Assembly: GCA_964523395.1 (NCBI GenBank)
Contig: CAZFXS010000006.1
Location: forward strand, 62,001 to 126,000
Source: JANYJZ01 sp964523395
GTDB lineage: Bacteria; Bacteroidota; Ignavibacteria; UBA10030; SZUA-254
DNA length: 64,000 nt
Direction: 5' to 3'
Below the pieces are notes generated by a model that saw only the letters and a list, made by a program, of their open reading frames with translations, searched no databases and was not told the origin of the DNA. Position 1 is the first letter of the stretch; each line of letters begins with the position of its first letter. Shown piece after piece: positions 8,111 through 18,111 of this stretch. The translations under genes and the position numbers were made by a program.

Positions 8111-9673
8111 TTATTGATACATAAGGTCAATATATTCCTTCGCGCTCTTTTCCCATGTAAACCGGGCACTCATAGCCGCCTTTATGATCGACTGCCATTT
8201 ACCGCGTTCGTTGAAATACATTCCGACAGCACGGGAAACGGACGAAACAAACCCGTCAGCCTGTTCCTGCAGTGTCGTCCCTCCGAATGTAAATCCGTTA
8301 ACTCCGTCCGTCACCGTGTCTTTTAATCCACCCACCGCGTGAACAACACACGGCTGGCCTTCACGCATCGCCACCATCTGACCGATACCACACGGTTCAA
8401 ATGAACTTGGCATGAGGTAAAGGTTTCCCGTGGCATACAGCGCGCGGGCAATTGTATCGGAATATCCGTTGAGAAAAATCATGTTCGGATGTTTCGCGCA
8501 TGATTCTCTCAGTCGCTGTTCGTATTCCCTGGAGCCGGAACCAAGGATAACGAATATCCCTTTATGCTTTTCCAGCTGTTCCAGAATAACATCAACAGCA
8601 GGCACCCCACTCGAATCGTTTTCATACAGCAATTTCAGTTTTTGTTCAACAACTCTGGTGATCGACGTGAGAAGGATAGTCGGCGTAAAAGCTCTGAGAG
8701 CTTGAACTCGTTTTGACGCCTCCAGATGAAATGGATTGGGTATTTTTATTTTCCACCGTTCAATTTCTTTCAGCATAACCTCAAATAAATCCTGAACAGA
8801 GAGTTTTTCATCTTGATCCGACTGTGAATAATCAATGGCATTAATAATGCCAAACAACCTTTTATCTTTCATTGCATCGCCAAGAGCTCCTTCCAACCCT
8901 TCGCCGCCATAATACCCGGCATCAGGATTACTTGGCTTCAGAATTTCCCTGGCGTATGTCGGTGAGACGGTATTCACTTTCTTCGCAAATCGTATTGCAG
9001 TAAGCATTGGATTAAAGCAAGGACTCTCATACCGCGGATCTTTCCATGAATCTATCCACGTTGTCGTCTTCAAAAGCTCCGGAAACCAACGCTCTACAGA
9101 AGACGGTGATTCGGCGAAAGGCCGTGTCCCCTGTATCGCGGCATTATGAACGGTAAAAGCCGTGTGTACGTTACGAAGATGCCGGAACTCCGGGTGAAGT
9201 TGTTGCAGCAGAAACAAAAAACCTGTGTGCCAGTCATGAAGATGCAGAAGATACTGCCCACCGATGCCTCTGCAGAACTGACCTGCCGCCGAACAAAACA
9301 TCGCGTACTTTGTTGCGTCGCGTGCAAATGCCTGCTCGGGGGGGTCATTAAAATAAATCGGTTCACCGCCAAATTCAGAATGGTGAAGGATAAGATGATT
9401 TACGCCGTCATGAATTTCTGATGGAGTTACCTGCCATAATTCCGCCAGCATATCCTTGCCGCCAAAAGGAAAAATAACGGCACTATGAAACGTGCTCGGA
9501 TTATTTTTGTGGAGGAATCCGTATGAAGGAACAATAACAGTCACCTTTTTGCCAAGCTTTGTCAGCGCTCGCGGCAAGTCCCTTACAACATCGCCGACGC
9601 CTCCGACTTTTCCTCCCGCCAGCGCGTCGTTTTCCGCGGCAAGCATCACGATATGTTGTGATTGGTTTGTCAT
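8111..9673 (-). CDS. glgA: Glycogen (starch) synthase, GT5
   Basis: 520 residues, standard length. It transfers glucose from ADP-glucose to the non-reducing end of alpha-1,4-glucan. The ADP-glucose-binding KXGGL-type loop appears as KVGGVGDVV at residues 22-30, and the C-terminal half has the GT-B glutamate motif SSFEPCGIGQMVAMREG with HAVGGLKDTV. The start codon lies two bases after the stop of glgC, so the two genes are translationally coupled. It is the fourth gene of a minus-strand glycogen operon. Confidence 0.95.
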   Translation of the reverse strand: MTNQSQHIVMLAAENDALAGGKVGGVGDVVRDLPRALTKLGKKVTVIVPSYGFLHKNNPSTFHSAVIFPFGGKDMLAELWQVTPSEIHDGVNHLILHHSEFGGEPIYFNDPPEQAFARDATKYAMFCSAAGQFCRGIGGQYLLHLHDWHTGFLFLLQQLHPEFRHLRNVHTAFTVHNAAIQGTRPFAESPSSVERWFPELLKTTTWIDSWKDPRYESPCFNPMLTAIRFAKKVNTVSPTYAREILKPSNPDAGYYGGEGLEGALGDAMKDKRLFGIINAIDYSQSDQDEKLSVQDLFEVMLKEIERWKIKIPNPFHLEASKRVQALRAFTPTILLTSITRVVEQKLKLLYENDSSGVPAVDVILEQLEKHKGIFVILGSGSREYEQRLRESCAKHPNMIFLNGYSDTIARALYATGNLYLMPSSFEPCGIGQMVAMREGQPCVVHAVGGLKDTVTDGVNGFTFGGTTLQEQADGFVSSVSRAVGMYFNERGKWQSIIKAAMSARFTWEKSAKEYIDLMYQ

Positions 9674-9675
9674 TT

Positions 9676-10965
9676 CTAAATAATTGTATTATCAGGGATC
9701 GTGGCACCCTTGATGATAATGACAATCCCGTTCCGGATCCAATATCCTTCTGTTTCGCGCTCCACATTCACAATCTTATCTTTATTGACTATCTGAACAT
9801 TGCGACCGATACGCACATTTTTATCAATAATCGCGTTCCGGATTACCGTATTGGCGCCGATGCCGACAGGAGGAACACCCTGCACGATATCAGCGGCACG
9901 TTCCGTTTCTGACTGATAAAAATCAGCGCCCATCATGAGCGTATTTTCGAGAGAAGAGTGTTCTTCGAGTCGTGAACGGATTCCTACCACGGAATTAATA
10001 ATATGCGCGCACTTCAGAATACATCCGTCGCAGACCATGGATTCCTTCATAACAGAGTCCAGAATTTTACTCGGCGGTAAAAACCGTGTGCGGGAATAAA
10101 TAGGAAAGTCCGAGTTGTAAAAACTGAATTCCGGTTTCGGCTGTTTGACAAGATCAAGATTCGCCTGATAGAATGTTTCGATCGTTCCGATGTCTTCCCA
10201 ATATCCTCGGAATGCGAATGCCTGCACATTAAATTCAGGAATTGCGCCGGGAATAATATGTTTGCCGAAATCGGTATGCTTCGGGTGCTCCAATAGCATT
10301 TTCATCAGCGCCTTACGTTCAAAAATATAAATTCCCATCGATGCAAGATACGGTTTGCGGGAAGCTGATGTCGTATCGAATCCCATGCTTTTCATATCCA
10401 CTTTCATGGATTGGAGTGTCTCGCCGGTCGGTTTTTCCTTGAAGTCGATTACTTTTCCTTTCTTATCCGTCTTCATCAAACCAAATTCGGGCGCACGTTT
10501 TTCTTCGACAGGGATAACGGAGATTGTCGCATCTGCCTTTGTTTTGACATGATGGTCGATAAACTCTCGGTAATCCATGCGATAAAGATGGTCGCCGGAA
10601 AGCACAAGGTAATGTTCCGCGTGCCACGGTTCCATCACCCAGAGAGTCTTGCGAACAGCATCTGCTGTCCCCTGAAACCAGTCGGGGCTTTCGGGAGTCT
10701 GCTGCGCGGCAAGGACATCGACAAACCCGCGCATGAACGGAGAAAAGCGGTAGGTGTTCGCTATATGCTGATTTAGGGAAGCGGAATTGAATTGTGTGAG
10801 AATGTAAATCTTGAGTACTTCGGAATTAATGCAATTGCTGACAGGGATGTCGATCAACCGGTATTTTCCGGCAAGCGGCAGTGCCGGCTTGGCGCGGTGT
10901 TTTGTCAGCGGATAGAGACGCTCTCCCCTTCCACCACCTAATATAATGGCTACAACATTCTGCAT
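9676..10965 (-). CDS. glgC: Glucose-1-phosphate adenylyltransferase (ADP-glucose pyrophosphorylase)
   Basis: 429 residues. It makes ADP-glucose from glucose 1-phosphate and ATP, the committed step of bacterial glycogen synthesis. The nucleotide loop LGGGRGERLYPLTKHRAKP and the sugar-binding segment FKEKP are present, with a C-terminal left-handed beta-helix of hexapeptide-like repeats (about residues 300-425). The ATG at 10965 has a GGAGG site six bases upstream; a TTG six bases further out lies inside the spacer and is not the start. The gene follows the GH13 gene by 27 bp and precedes glgA by two. Confidence 0.96.
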   Translation of the reverse strand: MQNVVAIILGGGRGERLYPLTKHRAKPALPLAGKYRLIDIPVSNCINSEVLKIYILTQFNSASLNQHIANTYRFSPFMRGFVDVLAAQQTPESPDWFQGTADAVRKTLWVMEPWHAEHYLVLSGDHLYRMDYREFIDHHVKTKADATISVIPVEEKRAPEFGLMKTDKKGKVIDFKEKPTGETLQSMKVDMKSMGFDTTSASRKPYLASMGIYIFERKALMKMLLEHPKHTDFGKHIIPGAIPEFNVQAFAFRGYWEDIGTIETFYQANLDLVKQPKPEFSFYNSDFPIYSRTRFLPPSKILDSVMKESMVCDGCILKCAHIINSVVGIRSRLEEHSSLENTLMMGADFYQSETERAADIVQGVPPVGIGANTVIRNAIIDKNVRIGRNVQIVNKDKIVNVERETEGYWIRNGIVIIIKGATIPDNTII

Positions 10966-10992
10966 GAACAACCTCCAGTGAAGAACAACCTA

Positions 10993-13900
10993 TTATAGCT
11001 CCGCTACTGCCCGCAACCTATTCTGCAATTGTAAGAGTTCATAATGAACTTCGGCAGCTGATGTTTTGGCCTGGTGAACGACATCTAGAGCTACCTGATA
11101 ATACGAAGAAAAATCCTCACCCGAAACTTTTTTATCATTCTTTATTGAGATAAGTGAAAAAAGCCGGATCCATTCCAACAGCTTTTCAAATCGTTCTTTG
11201 TTGAAATAAAGGATATGCTGATATTCATGAACCTGCAGAAATTCCTTAATTTTTGGCGTTCCAGATAAATTCAGAATTGTAATCATAATGACGCTTTTGA
11301 ACGCTACCGGTGAATATCGTGTTAATGAAAATCTTTCACCCAGCAAAAGATCCGGAATTTGCGCCTCATGGTGCTCTATGGATTGCCATAACAGTGACAA
11401 TGTCCGTTCGATTGTCAGGATACTTTTTACAGGTTGAGTTTGCAAGGACATCCATAATCGCCTGTACACAAGGATGAAAAAAAGCTTGCCGGGTTCAATT
11501 GGGATAACCTGATGTTCTTTTGTTTCACGTTCAACGAGGAAAATACACCGTGCCGACTCCAGGTCGTTTTCTAACTCGTCCATTGCAGATTGTTCATCAA
11601 TTGATATTTGCAGAACACCGGTCAATTCCCGCAGCACTGTGCGAAACAATACAGCAATATCTGCAGGCTTTCTTTTTTTTGAAGATGGTTCCCGTGAAGT
11701 TTGCAGATACTGTTCAAAGATTTCCATATTTCTCACGGAAAGCAAATCAGAAAGAATGTTGCGGGCAGGCTGAAGCAGCATCTCCGCCAAAGCATCATCC
11801 ATATTCCTTACACCGCGTCCATGCAAATACCCCGCAAGCCGGCTATATTCTCCCGAAGCATCATACACTTCCCTGAATTCATGGAATATCAGATATTGAA
11901 ATGCTTTCAGTTCAACATACATGCCATCCTGTGAAAGTTCTTTTCCGGATCTCAGAAATTCGAGCTGCGAAATGTGCTCCTTCATGATATAGAAAACATT
12001 TTCGTTCGGGTTAATTCCCAACGCCAAACCTAAGGATTGCGATCTGATATTTCCCTCTTCACCTGCAGAGGTGGTTTTACCCACGGAATGATTGATCCAT
12101 CCGCGGCACTCTTCAAATTTATTGTGATAATACACCAGCGCGCGTTCATCGCCGTTTCTGTTGGAATACGCAAAAACATTTTCGTTGACTCCGCCATTTA
12201 CATTAACGAAATCATATAATTCAAAATGCTCCACCTGACTAAAAAGGCGCCGTTTCTTCATCAACGGAAAGATTTCACGCTCGTGTCGCCGCACAAAATG
12301 CTCATCCGGCCACTCGTCATAATAGGCGCGCTTGTATTCCATACCATATTTTTCGTTATAACCTTCGATCTGTCCATGAGCGAACATCGGAAGCCCCGGA
12401 AGAGTTACCATCAACAGCGCAACGCCAAAATATTTGTCATCCTTTCCAAATTGCGCAATAGCAGTCTGTTCATCCGGGTTGCTCATGAAATTGACATACC
12501 GTTTTAAAATTTCGGGATTATAATGCAATGTATTTCTGATCGCCTCTCGGTACTTCGCATTATCTTCCTTCATCATCATATGCATGAACGCACTGTTGTA
12601 CACCCGATGCATGCCGAGCGTTCGCACAAAATATCCCTCCAGCAGCCAGAAAGCTTCTGCAAGGAGGAGCGTGTTCGGCATTTCTGCGTTGATTCTGTCA
12701 ACGACTTCACGCCAGAATTCATGTGGAAATACCGCATCGAAAGCCTCATTCGCTAATGCATGGTCAGCTCGCGATGGGATATCCCCTCCCGTTCCCGGCT
12801 TAGGAAACCAGAGCCGCTGAAAATGTTTCTTGGTCAGCGTCATCGCCGCATCAAAACGGATGATAGAACATTTTCGCGCGACATGAAAAATTGTCTGCAT
12901 CACCGCTTCACGGACTTCAGACTTCAGATAATTCAGCTGCGCGGTATCATTCCACGGCATATTTGTGCCGTCGTTGCCATGATAAAAATAGCTGACATTG
13001 CCGTTACGGTTATCGATGCGCTGAAACACCACCGCCGCATCTGTTCTTGACCAGTATCCGTCCTCAATCCTGATTTGAACAGAAGGGTCTTCTGAAAGAT
13101 CAACTCCCGTAAACCGGTAATTGGGAAACGGACTATACGACGACTGAATAAAATATTCTGGATGTTCAATAACCCATTTCGAAAATAAACCCATATGGTT
13201 AGGCACCATATCACCGGCTAACCGAATACCTCTGTGCCAGGCGCGTTCCTTGAGATTACTGAATGCATCTTCACCCCCCAAGTCGTGTGCAATCGTGTAA
13301 TCATAAACCGAATATGCCGACGAAACCGCTTCAGGATTCCCGGTCATTTGTTTAATGCGTCGCGATGCACTGCTTCGCTCCCAGATACCGATAAGCCAGA
13401 GTCCCGTGAAGTTCCACCGGGCAAGTGTGTCAAGTTCTTCATCGGGAATCTGGTCAAGCCGTGTAATCGAACGCCGATATCGTTTTGAAAGCTGATCGAG
13501 CCAGACATACGCATTCTTTGCAAGCAGAACAACTCGCGGCATCCACTCGATATCTTGTGTGAATCGTTCGATATCCGGTAAAAGATTTTCATTATTATCC
13601 GCCGTTCCAAGTCCGGGATACACTGGTACGACTGAAAGACCCGGACCACCGCCATGAAAAACAATTTTAGTGTCTTCCCTGATAAGGTCTTCTGCATTCA
13701 GCATTCGTTCGAGGAATATTTTTGAAAGTATCATACCCCAACGTTCTTTCATGAATGCCAGCTGCCCTTCGAGGCTGTGAGGGCTTGCCAGTATCGGCGC
13801 GCGGAGAAGATCAAAAATGTTCTGATTATCCGGACCGAACGGTTTTTGTGTTGTGAAAAATTGTTCGACAGCCGGAATCAGTTTTGCATAGCCGGAGTTC

Positions 13901-14502
13901 CTTTTCAGTTCGGCATCATCGAAAAGTTCACGAAAAGAATCAAGTGCCGGATTGCTGTTGGAAATAAAAAACAAGATCAATTCTTCCAGTGATATTTCAG
14001 AATGAGATTTATGTCCCGCTCTCTGATTGAGATAATGCTCGGATGTTATTTTCCCGCGATACACATCAAGCGGAGGGACGGTCTCTGTAAATTGAATCAG
14101 AGTTTGACGAAAAGATTCTTTGTTTATTCCTTTTTCTGCCACAGAGACTGCACGGGAAAATACGCCGGGGTTTACGGTTTCCTCATATATTCGAAGAATA
14201 TAATGGTTGATTTCATCGATGAGCCCCATCGCATTAATCTGCCCAGCCCTTACCGTTCGTTCAGGAAAATTATGCAGGTCGCGGAGATTGTTCATCTTCT
14301 GGGCGAAGACCCGTGCAGAGTGAAAATCGGCAATGATGACATTACCGTTAAACGAAAACAGCGATTCATCAAACTGATACTTTTCTCTTGCTGTTTTAAG
14401 GATATGAAACTCAAAAGGAACATCGCCGGATAACAGCATGGTCCGGATACCGAATTTCTGCAAGGAAAGAGTTACTGAAAAATATGTTCTGCGATTATTC
14501 AT
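10993..14502 (-). CDS. Very large GH13 alpha-glucan-active enzyme
   Basis: 1169 residues from the ATG at 14502. The GH13 barrel occupies roughly residues 350-750: DMVPNHMG (region I), IIRFDAAMTL (nucleophile Asp551), LLLAEAFW (acid/base Glu616) and MSNPDEQTA (third acid Asp677). About 350 residues before the barrel and 400 after it match no domain I recognise; the tail is helical and charged. The ATG overlaps the end of the ATP-grasp gene by 8 bp, so translation is coupled. Within the operon it could be a branching, debranching, maltosyl-transferring or amylase-type enzyme; no glgB or glgP is present here. A TTG at 14559 would extend it inside the upstream gene and has no ribosome site. Confidence 0.85.
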   Translation of the reverse strand: MNNRRTYFSVTLSLQKFGIRTMLLSGDVPFEFHILKTAREKYQFDESLFSFNGNVIIADFHSARVFAQKMNNLRDLHNFPERTVRAGQINAMGLIDEINHYILRIYEETVNPGVFSRAVSVAEKGINKESFRQTLIQFTETVPPLDVYRGKITSEHYLNQRAGHKSHSEISLEELILFFISNSNPALDSFRELFDDAELKRNSGYAKLIPAVEQFFTTQKPFGPDNQNIFDLLRAPILASPHSLEGQLAFMKERWGMILSKIFLERMLNAEDLIREDTKIVFHGGGPGLSVVPVYPGLGTADNNENLLPDIERFTQDIEWMPRVVLLAKNAYVWLDQLSKRYRRSITRLDQIPDEELDTLARWNFTGLWLIGIWERSSASRRIKQMTGNPEAVSSAYSVYDYTIAHDLGGEDAFSNLKERAWHRGIRLAGDMVPNHMGLFSKWVIEHPEYFIQSSYSPFPNYRFTGVDLSEDPSVQIRIEDGYWSRTDAAVVFQRIDNRNGNVSYFYHGNDGTNMPWNDTAQLNYLKSEVREAVMQTIFHVARKCSIIRFDAAMTLTKKHFQRLWFPKPGTGGDIPSRADHALANEAFDAVFPHEFWREVVDRINAEMPNTLLLAEAFWLLEGYFVRTLGMHRVYNSAFMHMMMKEDNAKYREAIRNTLHYNPEILKRYVNFMSNPDEQTAIAQFGKDDKYFGVALLMVTLPGLPMFAHGQIEGYNEKYGMEYKRAYYDEWPDEHFVRRHEREIFPLMKKRRLFSQVEHFELYDFVNVNGGVNENVFAYSNRNGDERALVYYHNKFEECRGWINHSVGKTTSAGEEGNIRSQSLGLALGINPNENVFYIMKEHISQLEFLRSGKELSQDGMYVELKAFQYLIFHEFREVYDASGEYSRLAGYLHGRGVRNMDDALAEMLLQPARNILSDLLSVRNMEIFEQYLQTSREPSSKKRKPADIAVLFRTVLRELTGVLQISIDEQSAMDELENDLESARCIFLVERETKEHQVIPIEPGKLFFILVYRRLWMSLQTQPVKSILTIERTLSLLWQSIEHHEAQIPDLLLGERFSLTRYSPVAFKSVIMITILNLSGTPKIKEFLQVHEYQHILYFNKERFEKLLEWIRLFSLISIKNDKKVSGEDFSSYYQVALDVVHQAKTSAAEVHYELLQLQNRLRAVAEL

Positions 14503-15433
14503 GTCTGTTAAGTTTGGCAGATGTTTCTTTTGCGATACGTTTTTCTGCATTTTCGGCAATCAAAGTTTCAATACGGTGAACAACGGCATCGGGAGCACCA
14601 TTACTGTACTTCGACTGAAGACGCATATCGCAGACTTCATTAACGTAATCGACAACAATAAATTTTCGCTCCTCTGTCATAGCTATTTCAGATGAAAAAA
14701 AATCGAGCTTGCAGGCTTGTTGAATCGTCCGCATAATAGATCGCAGTCCGCCAAGACCGTGACGAATTTCATCTTCTTCATGAAGTTCGGTGTACATATG
14801 CGTCTGGTCGTCCCACCAGCAAAGGATAATTTCGCCAAAGACATGATACACTCTGAACCAGGCCCGTTTTCCTTCCAGCATTTTAGGAATGATGGTTTCC
14901 TGAAGAAGATATTTATCATCTTTATGATGTTTCCGCGATTCAAAAACATCATCCAGTCTCTTCGCGTTCATTACCACACCCGTTCCGCCGCCGGTCGTGT
15001 TCGCCGGTTTAATGACAAACGGAATACCAATCCGCTCAAGGTCTGAAACAGCAATATCAATGTGCGAGCCGGAATTAAACGGGGGAAGAATGATAGAATT
15101 AGGGACATGAACGCCATGTGATATTAATTCAACGTGCATAATCGCCTTATCAACTGCACGATGAATGTGTTCAGGAGGATTTATAATGTATTTTGACGAT
15201 TGCTGAAACCAGGAAACCAATGGCTGAAATTTCAGATCGGCATCAGAAGCGCGGTCAAACAACACTTGAAACCCGATTTTTCCTTTTTTCAACAAATCCA
15301 GGACATGGTGCAGATGATCTGTATCGACACGATAGGTGGAAATTCCCCTGAGTGCACATTGCCGCTCAATACCAAACACAAAATCGGCATCAAACTCCCA
15401 GTTCCATGCAATCGCAAGGCCGTAGGTAATCAT
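14495..15433 (-). CDS. ATP-grasp family ligase-like protein
   Basis: 312 residues. The ATP-grasp core is visible: PFVIKPANTTGGGTGVV (lysine and glycine-rich loop), KYLLQETIIP, and FSSEIAMTEERKFIVVDYVNE with the metal-binding acid and asparagine. The N-terminal region (GLAIAWNWEFDADF) resembles the pre-ATP-grasp fold. Family members join a carboxylate to an amine or thiol via an acyl-phosphate; the substrate is not readable. It is the first gene of the glycogen operon and overlaps the GH13 gene by 8 bp, an unusual partnership. The promoter should lie just upstream of 15433. Confidence 0.8.
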   Translation of the reverse strand: MITYGLAIAWNWEFDADFVFGIERQCALRGISTYRVDTDHLHHVLDLLKKGKIGFQVLFDRASDADLKFQPLVSWFQQSSKYIINPPEHIHRAVDKAIMHVELISHGVHVPNSIILPPFNSGSHIDIAVSDLERIGIPFVIKPANTTGGGTGVVMNAKRLDDVFESRKHHKDDKYLLQETIIPKMLEGKRAWFRVYHVFGEIILCWWDDQTHMYTELHEEDEIRHGLGGLRSIMRTIQQACKLDFFSSEIAMTEERKFIVVDYVNEVCDMRLQSKYSNGAPDAVVHRIETLIAENAEKRIAKETSAKLNRHE

Positions 15434-15460
15434 GACAGGGTAACTATTGACTAAGGGTTA

Positions 15461-15480
15461 CAGGTGGTTACAAGCACCTG
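15461..15480. promoter_or_regulatory. Inverted repeat upstream of the glycogen operon
   Basis: CAGGTG at 15461-15466 and its exact complement CACCTG at 15475-15480 lie about 30-50 bp upstream of the ATP-grasp start, and GGTTAC occurs twice in the same stretch. It may be an operator; this is inference from position and symmetry. Confidence 0.3.
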
Positions 15481-15528
15481 ACAATATACACCTTTAGGCG
15501 GGAAAACTCAATGACAGGGACAAATGTT

Positions 15529-15555
15529 AAGGCCGGATGGTTAACATCCGACCTT
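15529..15555 (-). terminator. Stem-loop after the P-loop ATPase gene
   Basis: Stem AAGG-C-CGGATG / CATCCG-A-CCTT with a short loop lies 14 bp beyond the stop at 15569. The following U-tract is poor, so it may stabilise the mRNA end rather than terminate strongly. Confidence 0.4.
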
Positions 15556-15568
15556 TACATATATGACC

Positions 15569-17179
15569 TTACTCCGATGTCAATTCCTCTAATAACGGAT
15601 CGTGGTATTCCTTCTGCATATGCTTCGGCACGGCGTGGACTTTGCTCCCACGCTGAGTAATACCGAGACCAATTCTGTACAGGAGTGGGACTTTGAATTC
15701 AAGGCTCGAATCAACCGTCCTGCCCATCGGGGTAATCAGACCGGCATCATAAATAGATCGTACCGCTTCATCGCCGTTCGGAGTGAGAGGAGCAAATAAT
15801 TTGTTCAGCTCATCGCGCGTGAATGTCGCCTTTTCGCTTCCACGGAACAAGTCAAAATGTTTTGCGAGGTGCGGAAACTCAGAATACAGATACGTATCGC
15901 ACCTGTACACTGAAACAGAAGCAAATGCTTCCTTCAGCGCACGGGCGCTGATGAGCTTTGATGAAACATGTTTGCCTTCCATCCTGTTCAGTTCGCGTTG
16001 TTTCTCAACCGCCACATTGCCAAGGTGAATGATTTCACGGGGATAAATATTTCCCATGCCGTCTGTCAGATGACGCATAATCCAGACATGGGTAAACGGA
16101 ACAGCTTCTTCCGGCTTTTGGTTGTTGTTACTGAGCGTCGGTTCGAAAATCGCGTAGAATACTTTCTGCACATACGCGTCATTACCGCCGATAACATCCG
16201 ACACTTCCACTTTCTCGGCAAGAACTTCTTCACAATATTCCTTCACGACAGGGTCGGCAATCGCGCGCGACACGAGAAGCTTTAACAGCAATCCTTCGCG
16301 CCACTTCATCTCATTGGTATAGCTGATAAGATGAGATTTATTGACGATACGCAACTGCCGATAAATATCGTTACGGAGAAATATCTTGAAATGAATATTC
16401 TGGAACCGGTTGCTGTGTTCAACCAGGATCTGGACAAGCCCCGTGATTGCTGCCTTGAGTTTCTCAAAGTCATCAATAAACAGAAGATCGAGCTTATCAA
16501 GCATCACCCAGGCAAGACAATTTGTTTCAACCAGAATTGTATCAACGTTATCCAATAATGCTTTCACACTCATTCCCGTCTTATGTCTGAAGTCGGCGGA
16601 AAGCAGTCTGTTCATTTCTTCGGCTTCCAGGCCGTCGGAACGCAGCGAGGGGCGCACCATCTGTCTGACACGATATTTGAACTTTGTGAATGTACTTGGC
16701 TCTTTCGCTAGGCCGAGATCATTCATGACATTGGTGATTGTCTTAAACGCGTTTTTGAGTTTAGGGTTTTTGCTTTTGTCAACGATCTCGGAAATCTTTT
16801 CGTCTTGCGCGAGTGTCGCCACGGTTTTAAGTCCGATGTAGAGCATCCAGAAATAACGGAAGTCATCAACTGTGCTGAATTTGATTTCATTGAATTCCAT
16901 TCCGGGAAGGTATTCTTCATTTTGAAGTCCGTATGCAGGCACACAGATAATTTGTTCAAAGCCCTTGGGCATCAGCATTTCCACTTTGCCGCGGTCATCG
17001 CATAACAGACGGAATGCCGCGCTCTTTCCTGATCCTTTACTGCCAAGAATTAATGAATGCTGGGGATGAAGAACCTGCCTCAGCATTTCGGTGCCGATGA
17101 AACAGCTGTCGAACTTCGAATCGGTTTCCGCATCAACGCGGCCGAAGTTCAAACTATTTAAGACATCCTGTGCTTCCAT
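15569..17179 (-). CDS. P-loop ATPase of the Sll1717 type
   Basis: 536 residues. It opens with the FGRVDAETD block and a Walker A at 46-53 (GSKGSGKS) that match the Sll1717 group of stand-alone P-loop ATPases; MLDKLDLLFIDDFEKL around 226-241 fits the Walker B/sensor region. The function of this group is not established; members are sporadic and sometimes seen near phage-defence genes, but nothing defensive is visible here. AAGGA precedes the ATG. It is monocistronic and divergent from pdxH, with a 265-bp spacer (17180-17444) in which I see no further gene. Confidence 0.75.
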   Translation of the reverse strand: MEAQDVLNSLNFGRVDAETDSKFDSCFIGTEMLRQVLHPQHSLILGSKGSGKSAAFRLLCDDRGKVEMLMPKGFEQIICVPAYGLQNEEYLPGMEFNEIKFSTVDDFRYFWMLYIGLKTVATLAQDEKISEIVDKSKNPKLKNAFKTITNVMNDLGLAKEPSTFTKFKYRVRQMVRPSLRSDGLEAEEMNRLLSADFRHKTGMSVKALLDNVDTILVETNCLAWVMLDKLDLLFIDDFEKLKAAITGLVQILVEHSNRFQNIHFKIFLRNDIYRQLRIVNKSHLISYTNEMKWREGLLLKLLVSRAIADPVVKEYCEEVLAEKVEVSDVIGGNDAYVQKVFYAIFEPTLSNNNQKPEEAVPFTHVWIMRHLTDGMGNIYPREIIHLGNVAVEKQRELNRMEGKHVSSKLISARALKEAFASVSVYRCDTYLYSEFPHLAKHFDLFRGSEKATFTRDELNKLFAPLTPNGDEAVRSIYDAGLITPMGRTVDSSLEFKVPLLYRIGLGITQRGSKVHAVPKHMQKEYHDPLLEELTSE

Positions 17180-17444
17180 TACTGCATCCTTCCTATCTCT
17201 ATGTTATGAACTACTGAAGAAGAAACGCTCTAAGTCTCTTCCTCGTATGGGGAAAATAATAGTGAAACACATTCTGAACTCAAATCATCGTGTGGCTGTA
17301 ATCACAGAAAGTGACCAATTGAAAATCATGAGAAAATCCTCCGAATTGCTTTATTTTGAGGTTATTTCGTTTGGGATAAGCAGGGATATTTGGTATATTA
17401 ACAGCGCAAATTATTGTGTAACTGAATCAAAACGAAAGACTTCT

Positions 17445-18050
17445 ATGCAGTTTCTGGATGAGAAAACCGTTCTTGCCGACCCTTTTCAGCAATTCAACCT
17501 TTGGTATGATGAAATTCTAGCATCGAAAATAACTATGCCGATGGCAATGACGTTAGCCACCGCGACAAAAGACGGAAAGCCCTGCTTACGCGTCGTGCTA
17601 TTAAAGCAAATCGATGAACGCGGATTAGTATTTTTTACAAATTACCGGAGCCGTAAGAGTAATGAGCTTGCTGATAATCCATTTGCCACATTAGGTTTTT
17701 ACTGGAAAGAATTTGAACGCCAGATCAGGGTTGAGGGAACTATTACAAAGGTATCACGTGAGGATTCGGAAAAATATTTCCAGACCCGTCCACGCGAAAG
17801 TCAAATTGGCGCTCACGCATCAAATCAAAGCGCGCCAATCGGCAATCGTGAAGAACTTGACAACACTGTAAGAAAAATTGAACAACTTTACGAAAATAAA
17901 ATTGTGCCATGCCCGGAACATTGGGGGGGATTTTGCCTGAAGCCTGATGTTTTTGAGTTTTGGCAGGGACGTGAGGGCAGACTTCACGACAGAATAGAAT
18001 ACCGCAAGATTAAAGAAGGAAGCTGGAAAATACAGAGGCTGGCACCGTAA
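17445..18050 (+). CDS. pdxH: Pyridoxamine/pyridoxine 5'-phosphate oxidase
   Basis: 201 residues. This FMN enzyme oxidises pyridoxine or pyridoxamine phosphate to pyridoxal phosphate. Hallmarks are RVVLLKQIDERGLVFFTNY, the RQIRVEG segment, SQIGAHASNQSAPI and the C-terminal signature FWQGREGRLHDRIEY. The frame is open 350 bp further upstream, but those residues do not resemble the family, so the ATG at 17445 is chosen. The convergent neighbour is a PLP-dependent aminotransferase. Confidence 0.95.
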   Translation: MQFLDEKTVLADPFQQFNLWYDEILASKITMPMAMTLATATKDGKPCLRVVLLKQIDERGLVFFTNYRSRKSNELADNPFATLGFYWKEFERQIRVEGTITKVSREDSEKYFQTRPRESQIGAHASNQSAPIGNREELDNTVRKIEQLYENKIVPCPEHWGGFCLKPDVFEFWQGREGRLHDRIEYRKIKEGSWKIQRLAP

Positions 18051-18111
18051 ACCCCATCGTGACAAATCCGATCGGACTTATCCGACGAATATCCACGACG
18101 CCTGGTGTTGA

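Noticed and set aside
15569..17179. Defence island around the Sll1717-type ATPase
   Set aside because: No nuclease, methylase, reverse transcriptase, toxin or integrase gene lies nearby.
17091..17444. N-terminal extension of pdxH by 118 codons
   Set aside because: The added residues do not resemble the family and overlap the divergent ATPase gene; the ATG at 17445 gives the normal 201 residues.
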